64,000 nt of DNA from an uncultured Candidatus Melainabacteria bacterium (GTDB lineage: Bacteria; Cyanobacteriota; Vampirovibrionia; Gastranaerophilales; Gastranaerophilaceae), in the NCBI GenBank assembly GCA_947364235.1, contig CANARY010000005.1, positions 62,001 through 126,000 on the forward strand, written 5' to 3'. This document shows positions 20,101-27,440 of this stretch, piece by piece. Numbering within the stretch: the stretch's first letter is position 1; every line of letters starts with the position of its first letter. The notes under the pieces are model-generated. The model saw only the letters and a list, made by a program, of their open reading frames with translations, searched no databases and had not been told where the DNA came from. The position numbers and the translations under genes are program-made.

Positions 20101-20835
20101 GTAAGCTTATTTTCTGCTTTAGGCGGTAATGAAGATTTTGCTAATGTTCAGTACCAGCTTGTCGGCTCTGATGCCGAATATACTGATAAAGAAATTCAGC
20201 TCTTTGAGAAAGAATTTTTAGGGTTTTATGTCACGTCGCATCCGCTCTTCTCAATAAGAGATAAACTGCAATTCCTTATGACGCATAGAATCTCGGAGCT
20301 GGCGGAGGTTAAGGAAGAAGATGAAGTTACAATTTGCGGTCTTGTAACTGCAACAAGGCAGATACCGACTAAAAAGGACCCGTCTAAGTTCTTGAGGTTT
20401 ATAACTTTAGAAGATTTATCCGGTAAAGTTGACTGTGTTTGCTTCCATAAAAAACTCTTAGAATATGGAGACTTGCTTGTACAGGATAATAAAGTCGTGA
20501 TTACCGGTAAAGTTCAGCGGCGCGGTGAAGACCAGATAAGTGTGCTTATTGATAATGTTAAATCGGTTGAGAATTCAAATATTGTTACAGTAAGCTTAAA
20601 ACGCGATGTAAAGTATGAAGAGCTTTGCGGAATAAAGAATATTTTAGCAAAATATCATGGTGATGATCCGGTTATGTTTAAGCTGCCTCCGGTGAATGGT
20701 TATAGTACAAAAATTCTGACTTCGCCTGTTTTCTGGGTTGAATCGACAAATGATTTGGTAAATCATATGCAGCAGTTTTTCTCAAACGATGTTGATGTTT
20801 CAATCAGGTCGTTAGATCAGCCGTTAGAAGTATAA
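17200..20835 (+). CDS. dnaE: DNA polymerase III alpha subunit
   Basis: Catalytic subunit of the replicative polymerase. The 1211-aa protein is full length for DnaE. It has an N-terminal PHP domain starting LHIHSEYSLLDGMSRV, polymerase motifs GPGRGSAAGSVVAY and the catalytic aspartates in MPDVDIDFCIERR (about residue 438), a helix-hairpin-helix region, and an OB domain near residues 1035-1110 (VTICGLVTATRQI). Unlike many cyanobacteria, the gene is neither split nor interrupted by an intein. No Shine-Dalgarno is seen; TAGATT ends 6 nt before the ATG, so a leaderless mRNA is possible. A strong terminator follows. Confidence 0.97.
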   Translation: MSKFIPLHIHSEYSLLDGMSRVGDLVKYAKENDIPAIAITDHGVMYSAVEFYELAIHHGVNPLIGCEFYVHNGDIHQKDASNNPLYHLILIAKDNKGYKNLIKLVSTAWCEGFYYKPRINFELLKEFHEGLICCSACLGGEVLQELLKGEYQKAKDTAARYKELFGDDYYIELQDHNLEEQKRTNPDLIKIAKELDIKMVITNDSHYLRKEDADAQDTLLCLQTNANKDDEKRFHFPNNEFYVKSKEEMRKAFSWMDEATFEQCCANTEEIANKCKVEIELHNAPLPHYDVPDEFLATADKVDSKIIERLKTKHKTESTEEVIEEAIYIQGIEDYLEHVVFEGLKKRYGDPIPEEIVERTKYELGVINHMGFPAYFMITWDFIHFAKTHDIPVGPGRGSAAGSVVAYALEITDIDPIYHKLLFERFLNPERFTMPDVDIDFCIERRSEVIDYVTQKYGEDKVCQIITFSTYAPKAAFKGVGRVLQVPFAESNRITGLIEPALDVARASNPKAEWLRDIIAADGESDFKKLYNEDYQIMNPDTGKSISFKRWVDMAVAIEGLKCGTGTHAAGVIISHAPLDTILPVQPSKDGIVQTGYPKHEATEVLDLLKMDFLGLRNLTMITKTCKMVKKYRGIDVDINHIPLDDKPTYDMLVKGETIGVFQLESQGMMNLVKRLKPDVFEDLGALVALFRPGPLGSGMVDDFVARKHGKQAITYAHTLLEPVLKDTYGTIVYQEQIMQVFQVLADYSLGQADQVRRMMGKKDLKTMEEQRGKFIEASAKHDMKKEDAEKLFNQILAFASYCFNRSHSAAYAFVAYQTAYLKRHYPVEYFSALLSSVSDNKDQTQLYIEEAQKYDCKVLAPDINKSYLEYAPDGNNIRFGMAAIKGVGAPVVEAIIKEREENGDFTSIFDFCKRLDSKYVNKKSLEGLIKAGAFSNIEKSRKQLFENMEHILDVTSKEAKDRAMGQVSLFSALGGNEDFANVQYQLVGSDAEYTDKEIQLFEKEFLGFYVTSHPLFSIRDKLQFLMTHRISELAEVKEEDEVTICGLVTATRQIPTKKDPSKFLRFITLEDLSGKVDCVCFHKKLLEYGDLLVQDNKVVITGKVQRRGEDQISVLIDNVKSVENSNIVTVSLKRDVKYEELCGIKNILAKYHGDDPVMFKLPPVNGYSTKILTSPVFWVESTNDLVNHMQQFFSNDVDVSIRSLDQPLEV

Positions 20836-20836
20836 C

Positions 20837-20864
20837 AAAAAGCCCTTCATCAGAAGGGCTTTTT
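20837..20864. terminator. Bidirectional terminator between dnaE and the M/Q-rich protein gene
   Basis: A perfect 12-bp stem (AAAAAGCCCTTC / GAAGGGCTTTTT) with loop ATCA. The A and T runs on both sides let it terminate the convergent dnaE (+) and coiled-coil (-) transcripts. Confidence 0.9.
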
Positions 20865-20880
20865 ACTAAAATTATTATGA

Positions 20881-21675
20881 TTAACCTAGACCGAACTTCG
20901 GAGCTGAGTCTTTTATTCCTTCGCTGCAAGCTTGTTCGAGTGCTTGTAATCTTTCCTTTGCGTATGCAAGTTGTGTTTCTGTAGATTCTTTTTCGAGTTC
21001 CATATCGGTTTGTTCTGCTTCTAGTGGTGCAAGTGCTGCATCTTGTTCTGCTTCTAATTGTGCTTTTGCTGCTTCCAGCCAGATTGATACATTGCTCTGA
21101 TAGTTTGAACTCATCTGCTGACACATCATTTGTGCTTGAGATTGGTTCATTTGAGCTTGTTGCATTGCGGATGTAAATATTTGATATTGTTCCGCACTAT
21201 AATTACCGTTTGCACCATAACCTGTTATTTTAGTAGAATCAGTTTTATCATATTGAGGTCTTAAAGTTCCAGCCATGTATTCCTGCATCATTGCTTTGGC
21301 TGTTGCTTCACCCATTAGAACAGTTGTTTTTCCACCGTTACCATCAGGTACTTCAAACTCATCTTTTTTAAGCATTCCGCCAACTTGATTTAATACAAAT
21401 GATGTAATACCGCCTCCAGACATATTCCAAGGATTGAATGCCTGATTTTGCATACCCAGACCCATCTGGTTCTGGAAGAATACACTAGCCTGGCTCTGCA
21501 TCATTTGAGCTTGTTTTTCAAGCTGAGTCATTTTGCTTGAATACATTTTCTGCACTCGAGCAATATTCTTTGTCATACGGTCTAAGCGGCTGCCGTACTT
21601 GCACTGCTTTAACGTCAGTTTGTTAACTTGACGTTTGAGCCTCATTTTTTCGTGTAATAGTAACAAGAAAGCCAT
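20881..21675 (-). CDS. Met/Gln-rich coiled-coil protein, 264 aa
   Basis: Not a family I recognise. The N-terminus (residues 1-65) is basic and helical, the middle (65-125) is Gly/Asn/Gln-rich and probably disordered, and 150-190 is dense in Met and Gln (AMQQAQMNQSQAQMM). The last 60 residues are an acidic coiled coil (LEAEQTDMELEKESTETQL) ending SAPKFGLG. The architecture recalls the 143-aa protein at 55202, and both genes share the same bipartite upstream element. No signal peptide or enzyme motif is visible. The ATG at 21675 has only a poor ribosome site (GGAG 14 nt away, or TAGG at 8 nt); ATG 21645 is an alternative. Confidence 0.75.
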   Translation of the reverse strand: MAFLLLLHEKMRLKRQVNKLTLKQCKYGSRLDRMTKNIARVQKMYSSKMTQLEKQAQMMQSQASVFFQNQMGLGMQNQAFNPWNMSGGGITSFVLNQVGGMLKKDEFEVPDGNGGKTTVLMGEATAKAMMQEYMAGTLRPQYDKTDSTKITGYGANGNYSAEQYQIFTSAMQQAQMNQSQAQMMCQQMSSNYQSNVSIWLEAAKAQLEAEQDAALAPLEAEQTDMELEKESTETQLAYAKERLQALEQACSEGIKDSAPKFGLG

Positions 21676-21707
21676 TTTTTGTGCCTAGTCTCCGTATTTT
21701 TTATACT

Positions 21708-21777
21708 CTTATATATATAAAGTATAGTTTCTATTAACAATTTCATATTTTTGACAATATTGTTACAAAAGTTTACA
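21708..21777 (-). promoter_or_regulatory. Bipartite promoter element of the M/Q-rich coiled-coil gene
   Basis: Read on the minus strand: TGTAAACTTTTGTAACAA (21777 to 21760), a 34-bp gap, then ATACTTTATATATATAAG (21725 to 21708), 32 nt before the start codon. The same pair with matching spacing occurs at 55111-55181 and 45528-45599. The proximal box contains a -10-like TATATA; the distal part is probably a protein-binding site. Confidence 0.65.
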
Positions 21778-21784
21778 TGAATTC

Positions 21785-21816
21785 TTGTTACAAAAATTTA
21801 CAGGATATAATATAAT
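21785..21816 (+). promoter_or_regulatory. Promoter of the TOPRIM gene overlapped by a second regulatory 18-mer
   Basis: TTGTTACAAAAATTTACA (21785-21802) is a second copy of the recurrent 18-mer, starting 25 bp after the copy at 21760. It is followed by overlapping TATAAT hexamers at 21806-21811 and 21811-21816. The second ends 7 nt before ATG 21824, which predicts a leaderless mRNA. The 18-mer covers the -35 region, so a bound protein could repress or recruit polymerase. Confidence 0.6.
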
Positions 21817-21823
21817 ATTTTTG

Positions 21824-22816
21824 ATGAGGTACAAAAAATTAACAACCGAGCAAATTTTAATATCTTTAGACAGGCTCACTAGGTTTAAATATACTAAGAA
21901 AAAATATTTAAGAGTTTTTACGGATATAATATTATCGAACTTAATAGAGCCTAAGTATAAAAAAAATGAGTTAATTAATTTACCTTGTGAAATTATTACA
22001 AGGCTGGCAGAAGAAATTTTTAACGGCTCGCTGCCAAGTTGTAATAATGATTTTTCTATTAACCAAAGACTTTGCGAGTATGAAAATTCGGTTTTTTATA
22101 TTGATGAAGATACTAGAGTTTTGCTAAACAATAAAATCAATTATAATGATGCGTTGTGTTTAATACCTGATGATGCTCCGGTAAATCTTAGGTGGTTAAA
22201 ATCTATAAATAAAAGCAGTGATTTAATACAATTAAGGGAACAAGAACTTTTAAAACATCCAATCGAAAAAGTTTTGCTTGTAGAAGGTATAACGGAAGAA
22301 ATTTTGCTGCCGGCATTTTCTAAGTTTTTGGGGCATGATTTTTATCAAAAAGGAATACAAATAATACCAGCAGGAGGTAAAAATCAAGTTGTAAAAATGT
22401 ATTACCAGATGATAGAAGAAGTAAAGCTGCCTATTTTTTTACTGCTTGATAAAGATGCAGAAGAAAATATTCGTCAAATAACTCCAAAGCTTCGTGAAAT
22501 TGATAAAATTCATCTTGTATCTTGCGGCGAGTTTGAAGATTTACTGCCAAAACCTTTAATAGTTAAAACTATTAATAATCATCTTAGAAATTTTAATTCT
22601 GTATCTGATGAAGATTTTGATGATGGCATGTCAGAAGTTGAAAATTTAGAGAATATTTTTAAAACAAAAGGTTTGCATGAATTTAAAAAATCAGAATTTG
22701 CAAAACTGGTAAGAGATAATATCTCTTCAAAATCAGATATTTCGGCAGAAATTACAGAAATAATCAAAGAAATATCAGAAGAAAATAAAACTCTTGACAG
22801 TAAATTTTGTTCCTGA
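21824..22816 (+). CDS. Stand-alone OLD-type TOPRIM protein, 330 aa
   Basis: The C-terminal half carries a TOPRIM nuclease/primase fold like that of OLD-family endonucleases. KVLLVEGITEEILLP has the conserved Glu, LPIFLLLDKDAEEN has the D-x-D pair, and CGEFEDLLPKPLI matches the OLD-type extension. The ABC-ATPase that normally precedes this domain in OLD proteins is missing. The first 140 residues are an unrecognised helical region. ATG 21824 is preferred over the TTG at 21785, which lies in the promoter. It sits next to tRNA-Lys. Nuclease activity and any defence role are inferences. Confidence 0.65.
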   Translation: MRYKKLTTEQILISLDRLTRFKYTKKKYLRVFTDIILSNLIEPKYKKNELINLPCEIITRLAEEIFNGSLPSCNNDFSINQRLCEYENSVFYIDEDTRVLLNNKINYNDALCLIPDDAPVNLRWLKSINKSSDLIQLREQELLKHPIEKVLLVEGITEEILLPAFSKFLGHDFYQKGIQIIPAGGKNQVVKMYYQMIEEVKLPIFLLLDKDAEENIRQITPKLREIDKIHLVSCGEFEDLLPKPLIVKTINNHLRNFNSVSDEDFDDGMSEVENLENIFKTKGLHEFKKSEFAKLVRDNISSKSDISAEITEIIKEISEENKTLDSKFCS

Positions 22817-22879
22817 TAAGATTAATCTTGTGGTCAGTAAATGGTCACAGCCGAAGTAAAAAAGAATTTAATAATATTT

Positions 22880-22955
22880 GCGCTTGTAGCTCAGCAGGTA
22901 GAGCACTCCCCTTTTAAGGGATAGGTCGCGCGTTCGAATCGCGCCAAGCGCACCA
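22880..22955 (+). tRNA. tRNA-Lys (anticodon UUU)
   Basis: Folds as a cloverleaf: acceptor GCGCTTG/CAAGCGC, D stem GCTC/GAGC, anticodon loop CTTTTAA giving anticodon TTT, T arm GCGCG-TTCGAAT-CGCGC. The 3' CCA is encoded. The outer anticodon-stem pair is mismatched (C-T). It reads AAA/AAG and is the classic target of MnmD-type wobble modification. Confidence 0.95.
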
Positions 22956-22962
22956 TTTATTT

Positions 22963-22987
22963 AAAAGGGTTTCGACCCTTTTTTTAT
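22963..22987 (+). terminator. Terminator after tRNA-Lys with UUCG loop
   Basis: AAAAGGGT and ACCCTTTT pair around a TTCG tetraloop and are followed by a T run. This immediately follows the tRNA CCA end and would stop its transcription before rmlC. Confidence 0.85.
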
Positions 22988-23013
22988 TTGCTAATTTTTT
23001 GCTATTTTTAACG

Positions 23014-23035
23014 TTTTGTCTAAATTTTGTCTAAA
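23014..23035. repeat. Perfect 11-bp tandem duplication
   Basis: TTTTGTCTAAA occurs twice head to tail in the gap between the tRNA-Lys terminator and rmlC. Function unknown; AT-rich, so possibly replication slippage. The remaining gap to 23115 holds AT-rich promoter-like sequence (TATAAT near 23068) but nothing clear. Confidence 0.5.
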
Positions 23036-23115
23036 AAATATTACCCAACTGGCTGATTAAAAAAGTTATATAATTTACTCTTTTTGTGTTAAAATAAACC
23101 TTGAGGAGTAGGAAT

Positions 23116-23658
23116 ATGCCGTTTGAGTTTGAAAAACAAAAGATAGAAGACGTAATACTTGTTAAGCCAAAAGTTTTTGGTGATAATCGCGGTTTTTTTA
23201 TGGAATCTTATAAAAAATCAGATTTTTTTGAAAATGGAATAGATGTAGAGTTCAATCAAGACAATCATTCTAAGTCAATCAAAGGGGTTTTGAGAGGACT
23301 TCATTATCAAGAAGCTCCGTATGGTCAGGCTAAGCTTGTTCGGTGCGGAAGAGGAAGAATTTATGATATTGCTGTAGATATTCGTAAAGGTTCAAAAACT
23401 TTTGGTGAATATGTAAAAGTTGAACTTTCAGAAGAAAATAAATACATGCTTTATATTCCTGAAGGATTTGCTCATGGTTTTGTTGTTTTATCAGAAGAAG
23501 CTGAGCTTCTCTATAAAGCGAGCGGAGAATATTCTCCTCAGGCTGACAGAGGTGTTCTTTGGTGCGATAAAGATATTAATATTGACTGGGGCATCGATTT
23601 TGAGCCTATTCTATCAGAAAAAGACAAGAAACAACCTACATTGAAGGAGATTATATGA
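23116..23658 (+). CDS. rmlC: dTDP-4-dehydrorhamnose 3,5-epimerase
   Basis: Third step of dTDP-L-rhamnose synthesis. The 180-aa cupin protein has DNRGFFMESYKKSDF, NQDNHSKSIKGVLRGLHYQ (with the catalytic His), YDIAVDIRKGSKTFG and IPEGFAHGFVVLSEEAE, all typical RmlC motifs. I chose ATG 23116, preceded by GAGGAG; a TTG at 23101 lies in the ribosome site itself. It opens the rmlCBDA-dxr operon; its end overlaps rmlB by 4 nt. Confidence 0.96.
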   Translation: MPFEFEKQKIEDVILVKPKVFGDNRGFFMESYKKSDFFENGIDVEFNQDNHSKSIKGVLRGLHYQEAPYGQAKLVRCGRGRIYDIAVDIRKGSKTFGEYVKVELSEENKYMLYIPEGFAHGFVVLSEEAELLYKASGEYSPQADRGVLWCDKDINIDWGIDFEPILSEKDKKQPTLKEII

Positions 23659-24632
23659 ATTTATTAGTTACAGGCGGTGCAGGCTTTATTGGAAGCTGTT
23701 TTGTAAGACATATTTTGAATAAATATCCTGATTATAAAGTAATCAATATTGATGCTCTTACATATTGTGGAAATTTAGAAAATTTAAAAGATATTGAAAA
23801 TAATCCGAACTATAAGTTTGTTCATGGCAGCATCTGCGATAGAAAGCTAGTTAGAGATTTGGTTTCACAGGTAGATTGCGTTGTAAACTTTGCAGCAGAA
23901 TCTCACGTAGATAATTCTATCAAACATCCTGAAATCTTTGTTGAGACAAATGTTCAAGGCACATTAAACCTTCTTCAAGCCTCAAAAGAAATCGGAGTTG
24001 AAAGGTATTTGCAAGTTTCTACAGATGAAGTATACGGTACACTTGGCAAAACAGGTTATTTCTATGAAACAACTCCGCTTGCTCCAAACAGTCCTTACTC
24101 AGCAAGTAAGGCAGGTGCAGATATGCTTGTAAGGGCTTATTATGAAACTTATAAAATGCCTGTATTAACTACTAGATGTTCAAATAACTACGGACCTTAT
24201 CAATATCCGGAAAAACTTATTCCATTTTTTGTTTCAAAGCTGCTTAGAGGTGAAAAAGTACCTGTATACGGTGACGGCTTAAATGTTAGAGACTGGTTAT
24301 ATGTTTATGACCATTGTGCTGCAATTGATACTGTGCTTCACAAAGGAAGAGTTGGTGAAGTTTATAACGTAGGCGGTCATAATGAAAAAACAAACATGGA
24401 AATTACACGCCTTATCTTGAATGCTATGGGTAAAGACGAATCTTCAATAGAATATGTTCAGGATAGATTGGGTCATGATAGAAGATATGCAATTTCTAAT
24501 GACAAAATTACTTCAGAGCTTGGCTGGGCGCCTTCTGTTACATTTGAACAAGGTATTAAAATGACTATTGACTGGTATCTTAAAAATCAAGATTGGATTA
24601 AACATATTGAAGCTAAGAAAGCCGGGGTTTAA
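23655..24632 (+). CDS. rmlB: dTDP-glucose 4,6-dehydratase
   Basis: Second step of dTDP-L-rhamnose synthesis: oxidises, dehydrates and re-reduces dTDP-glucose using tightly bound NAD. The 325-aa short-chain dehydrogenase has the NAD motif GGAGFIGS at the N-terminus, the catalytic STDEVYG and YSASKAG (Y-x-x-x-K), and RCSNNYGPYQYPEKLIP. It overlaps rmlC by 4 nt and has a GGAG site inside that gene, so the two are translationally coupled. rmlD follows after 2 nt. Confidence 0.97.
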   Translation: MNLLVTGGAGFIGSCFVRHILNKYPDYKVINIDALTYCGNLENLKDIENNPNYKFVHGSICDRKLVRDLVSQVDCVVNFAAESHVDNSIKHPEIFVETNVQGTLNLLQASKEIGVERYLQVSTDEVYGTLGKTGYFYETTPLAPNSPYSASKAGADMLVRAYYETYKMPVLTTRCSNNYGPYQYPEKLIPFFVSKLLRGEKVPVYGDGLNVRDWLYVYDHCAAIDTVLHKGRVGEVYNVGGHNEKTNMEITRLILNAMGKDESSIEYVQDRLGHDRRYAISNDKITSELGWAPSVTFEQGIKMTIDWYLKNQDWIKHIEAKKAGV

Positions 24633-24634
24633 AA

Positions 24635-25468
24635 ATGGCAGTACTTGTTACAGGTGCAAAAGGAATGCTTGGACAAGATTTATGTCCGATTTTAGAAGAT
24701 TCCGGCTATGAAGTTATAGAAACGGATAGAGATGAACTTGATATTACAGATAAAGGTGCAGTGGAAAAGTTTTTTTCAGAAAACAAGCCTGAGCTTATAA
24801 TTCATTGTGCTGCATACACAAATGTTGATAAGGCAGAAGAAGACCTTGAAACTGCAAGGCTTTTGAATGCAAAAGGTGCAGAAAATATTGCAGAAGCTGC
24901 TGCTAAAAATAATTCTGTAATGGTTTATATTTCAACAGATTATGTATTTGGCGGTAAAGTTGCAGGAAGCAATAACGAGCCTTATAAACCTGAGGATACT
25001 GTAAATCCTTTGAATAATTACGGACTAACAAAATTTGAAGGCGAAGAAGCCGTAAGAAAGCATTGTGAAAAGTATTATATTGCACGCACAAGCTGGCTTT
25101 ATGGTCATCATGGCAGAAATTTTGTAGAAACAATGCTGTCGCTTAAAGATAAAGAGGAGTTAAAAGTTGTTGATGACCAGATTGGTTGTCCTACTTGGAC
25201 AGTTGAGCTGGCAAACGGTATTTTAAAACTTCTTGAAAAGCCGTTTGGTACTTATCATGTCTGCGGAAGCGGATCAACAAGCTGGTATGGATTTGCAAAA
25301 GAAATATTTGAACAGTCTGGGTTAGAAGTTAATTTAAAGCCTTGTAAAACAGAAGAGTTTCCGCGGCCAGCTAAACGTCCGTCATATAGTGTTATGGATA
25401 ATGCGAAAATCTGCAGAGATTGGAAACTTGCGTTAAAAGATTATTTAAATTTGAGGGTTGAAGAATGA
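24635..25468 (+). CDS. rmlD: dTDP-4-dehydrorhamnose reductase
   Basis: Final step of dTDP-L-rhamnose synthesis, NAD(P)H-dependent. The 277-aa extended SDR protein has [10 protein letters not shown] at the N-terminus, the [12 protein letters not shown] segment, [10 protein letters not shown] and the catalytic [11 protein letters not shown]. The late [14 protein letters not shown] motif is diagnostic of RmlD. The stop overlaps the rmlA start by 4 nt. Confidence 0.96.
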   Translation: MAVLVTGAKGMLGQDLCPILEDSGYEVIETDRDELDITDKGAVEKFFSENKPELIIHCAAYTNVDKAEEDLETARLLNAKGAENIAEAAAKNNSVMVYISTDYVFGGKVAGSNNEPYKPEDTVNPLNNYGLTKFEGEEAVRKHCEKYYIARTSWLYGHHGRNFVETMLSLKDKEELKVVDDQIGCPTWTVELANGILKLLEKPFGTYHVCGSGSTSWYGFAKEIFEQSGLEVNLKPCKTEEFPRPAKRPSYSVMDNAKICRDWKLALKDYLNLRVEE

Positions 25469-26331
25469 AAGGTATTGTATTAGCTGGAGGAAGCGGAACT
25501 AGGCTTTATCCGAGTACTATGGTTGTGTCTAAGCAGCTTTTGCCTGTTTATGATAAACCAATGATTTATTATCCGATATCAGTACTTATGCTGGCAGGTA
25601 TAAGAGATATTTTAATAATTTCAACTCCTCAGGATTTGCCGAATTTTGAAAAGCTTCTGGGCGATGGTTCACAGTTTGGCGTAAAATTCTCATACAAAGT
25701 ACAGCCAAGTCCTGATGGGCTTGCTCAAGCATTTATTCTTGGAGAAGAGTTTATCGGAGATGATTCAGTTGCTCTTGTTTTAGGAGATAATATTTTCTAT
25801 GGTCAAAGTTTTTCAAGAATGCTGCATAATGCTGTTGAATCAGCTCAGAAAGGTTTTGCCACTGTTTTTGGCTATCAAGTAAAAGATCCTGAAAGATTTG
25901 GTGTTGTTGAATTTGATTCTAATGGAAATGCTCTTTCTATTGAAGAAAAACCTGAAAACCCTAAATCAAACTATGCGGTAACAGGTTTATATTTCTATAA
26001 TAATGATGTTGTTGAATATGCAAAATCTTTAAAACCTTCTGCTCGCGGAGAGCTGGAAATTACGGATTTAAATAGGATTTATCTGGAAAAAGGTATTTTG
26101 AAAGTAGAACTTTTTGGACGAGGATTTGCATGGCTTGACACAGGAACTCATAGGTCTTTAATGCAAGCTGGTCAATATATTCAAACTATAGAAGACAATC
26201 AGGGAATTAAAATTGCTTGTCTTGAAGAAATTGCTTTAAGAATGGGATTTTTAACCAGAGATGAAATTATTGAAAGAGCTCAAAAATATAAAAAGAACGA
26301 ATATTTTTCTTATGTAAGAGGGTTAGAATGA
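25465..26331 (+). CDS. rmlA: Glucose-1-phosphate thymidylyltransferase
   Basis: First step of dTDP-L-rhamnose synthesis: joins dTTP and glucose-1-phosphate, and in characterised enzymes is feedback-inhibited by dTDP-rhamnose. The 288-aa protein starts with the nucleotide-binding [21 protein letters not shown], then [20 protein letters not shown] and [10 protein letters not shown]. It overlaps rmlD by 4 nt and dxr by 4 nt. With rmlC, rmlB and rmlD it completes the pathway in one operon. Confidence 0.97.
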   Translation: MKGIVLAGGSGTRLYPSTMVVSKQLLPVYDKPMIYYPISVLMLAGIRDILIISTPQDLPNFEKLLGDGSQFGVKFSYKVQPSPDGLAQAFILGEEFIGDDSVALVLGDNIFYGQSFSRMLHNAVESAQKGFATVFGYQVKDPERFGVVEFDSNGNALSIEEKPENPKSNYAVTGLYFYNNDVVEYAKSLKPSARGELEITDLNRIYLEKGILKVELFGRGFAWLDTGTHRSLMQAGQYIQTIEDNQGIKIACLEEIALRMGFLTRDEIIERAQKYKKNEYFSYVRGLE

Positions 26332-27440
26332 GAAAAATCAGTATACTTGGTTCTACAGGCTCTATTGGAAGGCAGGCGCTTGAGGTAATTGAGAAACTGC
26401 CTGAAAAATTTGAAATAATAGCTCTTGCAGCTGGCGGAAATATAGATTTACTTAATGAGCAAATAAAAAAGTTTAAGCCGAAATATGCTTCTTCAACTGA
26501 GGTATCAAAGATTCAAGGAGCTGAAGCAGTTTCATTAGAAGAGATATGTTCAAACAAAGAAAATGACATAATTCTTGTTGCTGTTTCAGGAAAAATTGGT
26601 TTAAGTCCGACTATTACAGCAATTAAAAACGGTATAGATATAGCACTTGCTAATAAAGAAACTCTGGTAATGGCAGGCGATATAGTAATGCCTCTTGCAA
26701 AAAAGTATGGCGTAAATATTATTCCTGTTGATAGTGAGCACTGTGCAATACATCAGTGCATAAAGGATATTTCTCAGGTTGAAAAATTAATTATTACAGC
26801 TTCAGGCGGTCCATTCTTGAAAAAATCTGTTGAAGATATGAAAAATTCAACAGTTGAGCAGGCTCTTGCTCACCCAAGATGGAATATGGGTAAGAAAATA
26901 ACTGTTGATAGTGCAACTCTTATGAATAAAGGACTTGAAGTAATTGAAGCTCACCATTTATTTGGAATGGACTATGATAAAATTGATGTAGTTGTGCATC
27001 CTCAAAGTATTGTACACTCTGCAATTGAATATGTGGATGGAAGCGTAATTGCTCAAATAGGACTTCCAAGCATGCATATTCCTATTCAGTATGCAATTAC
27101 TTATCCTGAACGTTTTGAAGGAATTAAATCAAAAAGCTTCAGTTTTGCAGATATAGCACGTTTAGATTTTGAAGCTCCAGAACGAGACAAGTTTAAAGCA
27201 CTTAGCCTTGCTTATGAAGCAGGTAAAACAGGCGGTTCTGCTACTGTTTGTTTAAATGCGGCCAATGAAGAAGCTGTATTTGAATTTTTAGACGGTAAAA
27301 TCAAGTTATTTGATATTATAAATGCTGTAGAAACTATGATGTCAAAGCAAAATATTATCAAAAATCCTTCTATTGAAGAAATATTTGATATTGATAATGA
27401 AATTAGGCTTAAGACAAGAGAAATGCTTAGTCATGTTTAA
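26328..27440 (+). CDS. dxr: 1-deoxy-D-xylulose 5-phosphate reductoisomerase
   Basis: Commits DXP to the MEP isoprenoid pathway, forming MEP with NADPH and a divalent metal. The 370-aa protein begins with the NADPH motif [19 protein letters not shown] and has [10 protein letters not shown], the metal-binding [19 protein letters not shown] and [31 protein letters not shown]. Its start overlaps the rmlA stop by 4 nt, so an isoprenoid gene is coupled to rhamnose synthesis. It overlaps the convergent bioF by 4 nt. Confidence 0.97.
   Translation: MRKISILGSTGSIGRQALEVIEKLPEKFEIIALAAGGNIDLLNEQIKKFKPKYASSTEVSKIQGAEAVSLEEICSNKENDIILVAVSGKIGLSPTITAIKNGIDIALANKETLVMAGDIVMPLAKKYGVNIIPVDSEHCAIHQCIKDISQVEKLIITASGGPFLKKSVEDMKNSTVEQALAHPRWNMGKKITVDSATLMNKGLEVIEAHHLFGMDYDKIDVVVHPQSIVHSAIEYVDGSVIAQIGLPSMHIPIQYAITYPERFEGIKSKSFSFADIARLDFEAPERDKFKALSLAYEAGKTGGSATVCLNAANEEAVFEFLDGKIKLFDIINAVETMMSKQNIIKNPSIEEIFDIDNEIRLKTREMLSHV

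Noticed and set aside
21785-21823. TTG start for the TOPRIM protein
   Set aside because: It lies in the regulatory 18-mer and before two TATAAT boxes; ATG 21824 is the sensible start.
22817-23115. Prophage or island attachment site at tRNA-Lys
   Set aside because: No duplicated tRNA 3' end, integrase or phage gene is visible; only an 11-bp tandem repeat.
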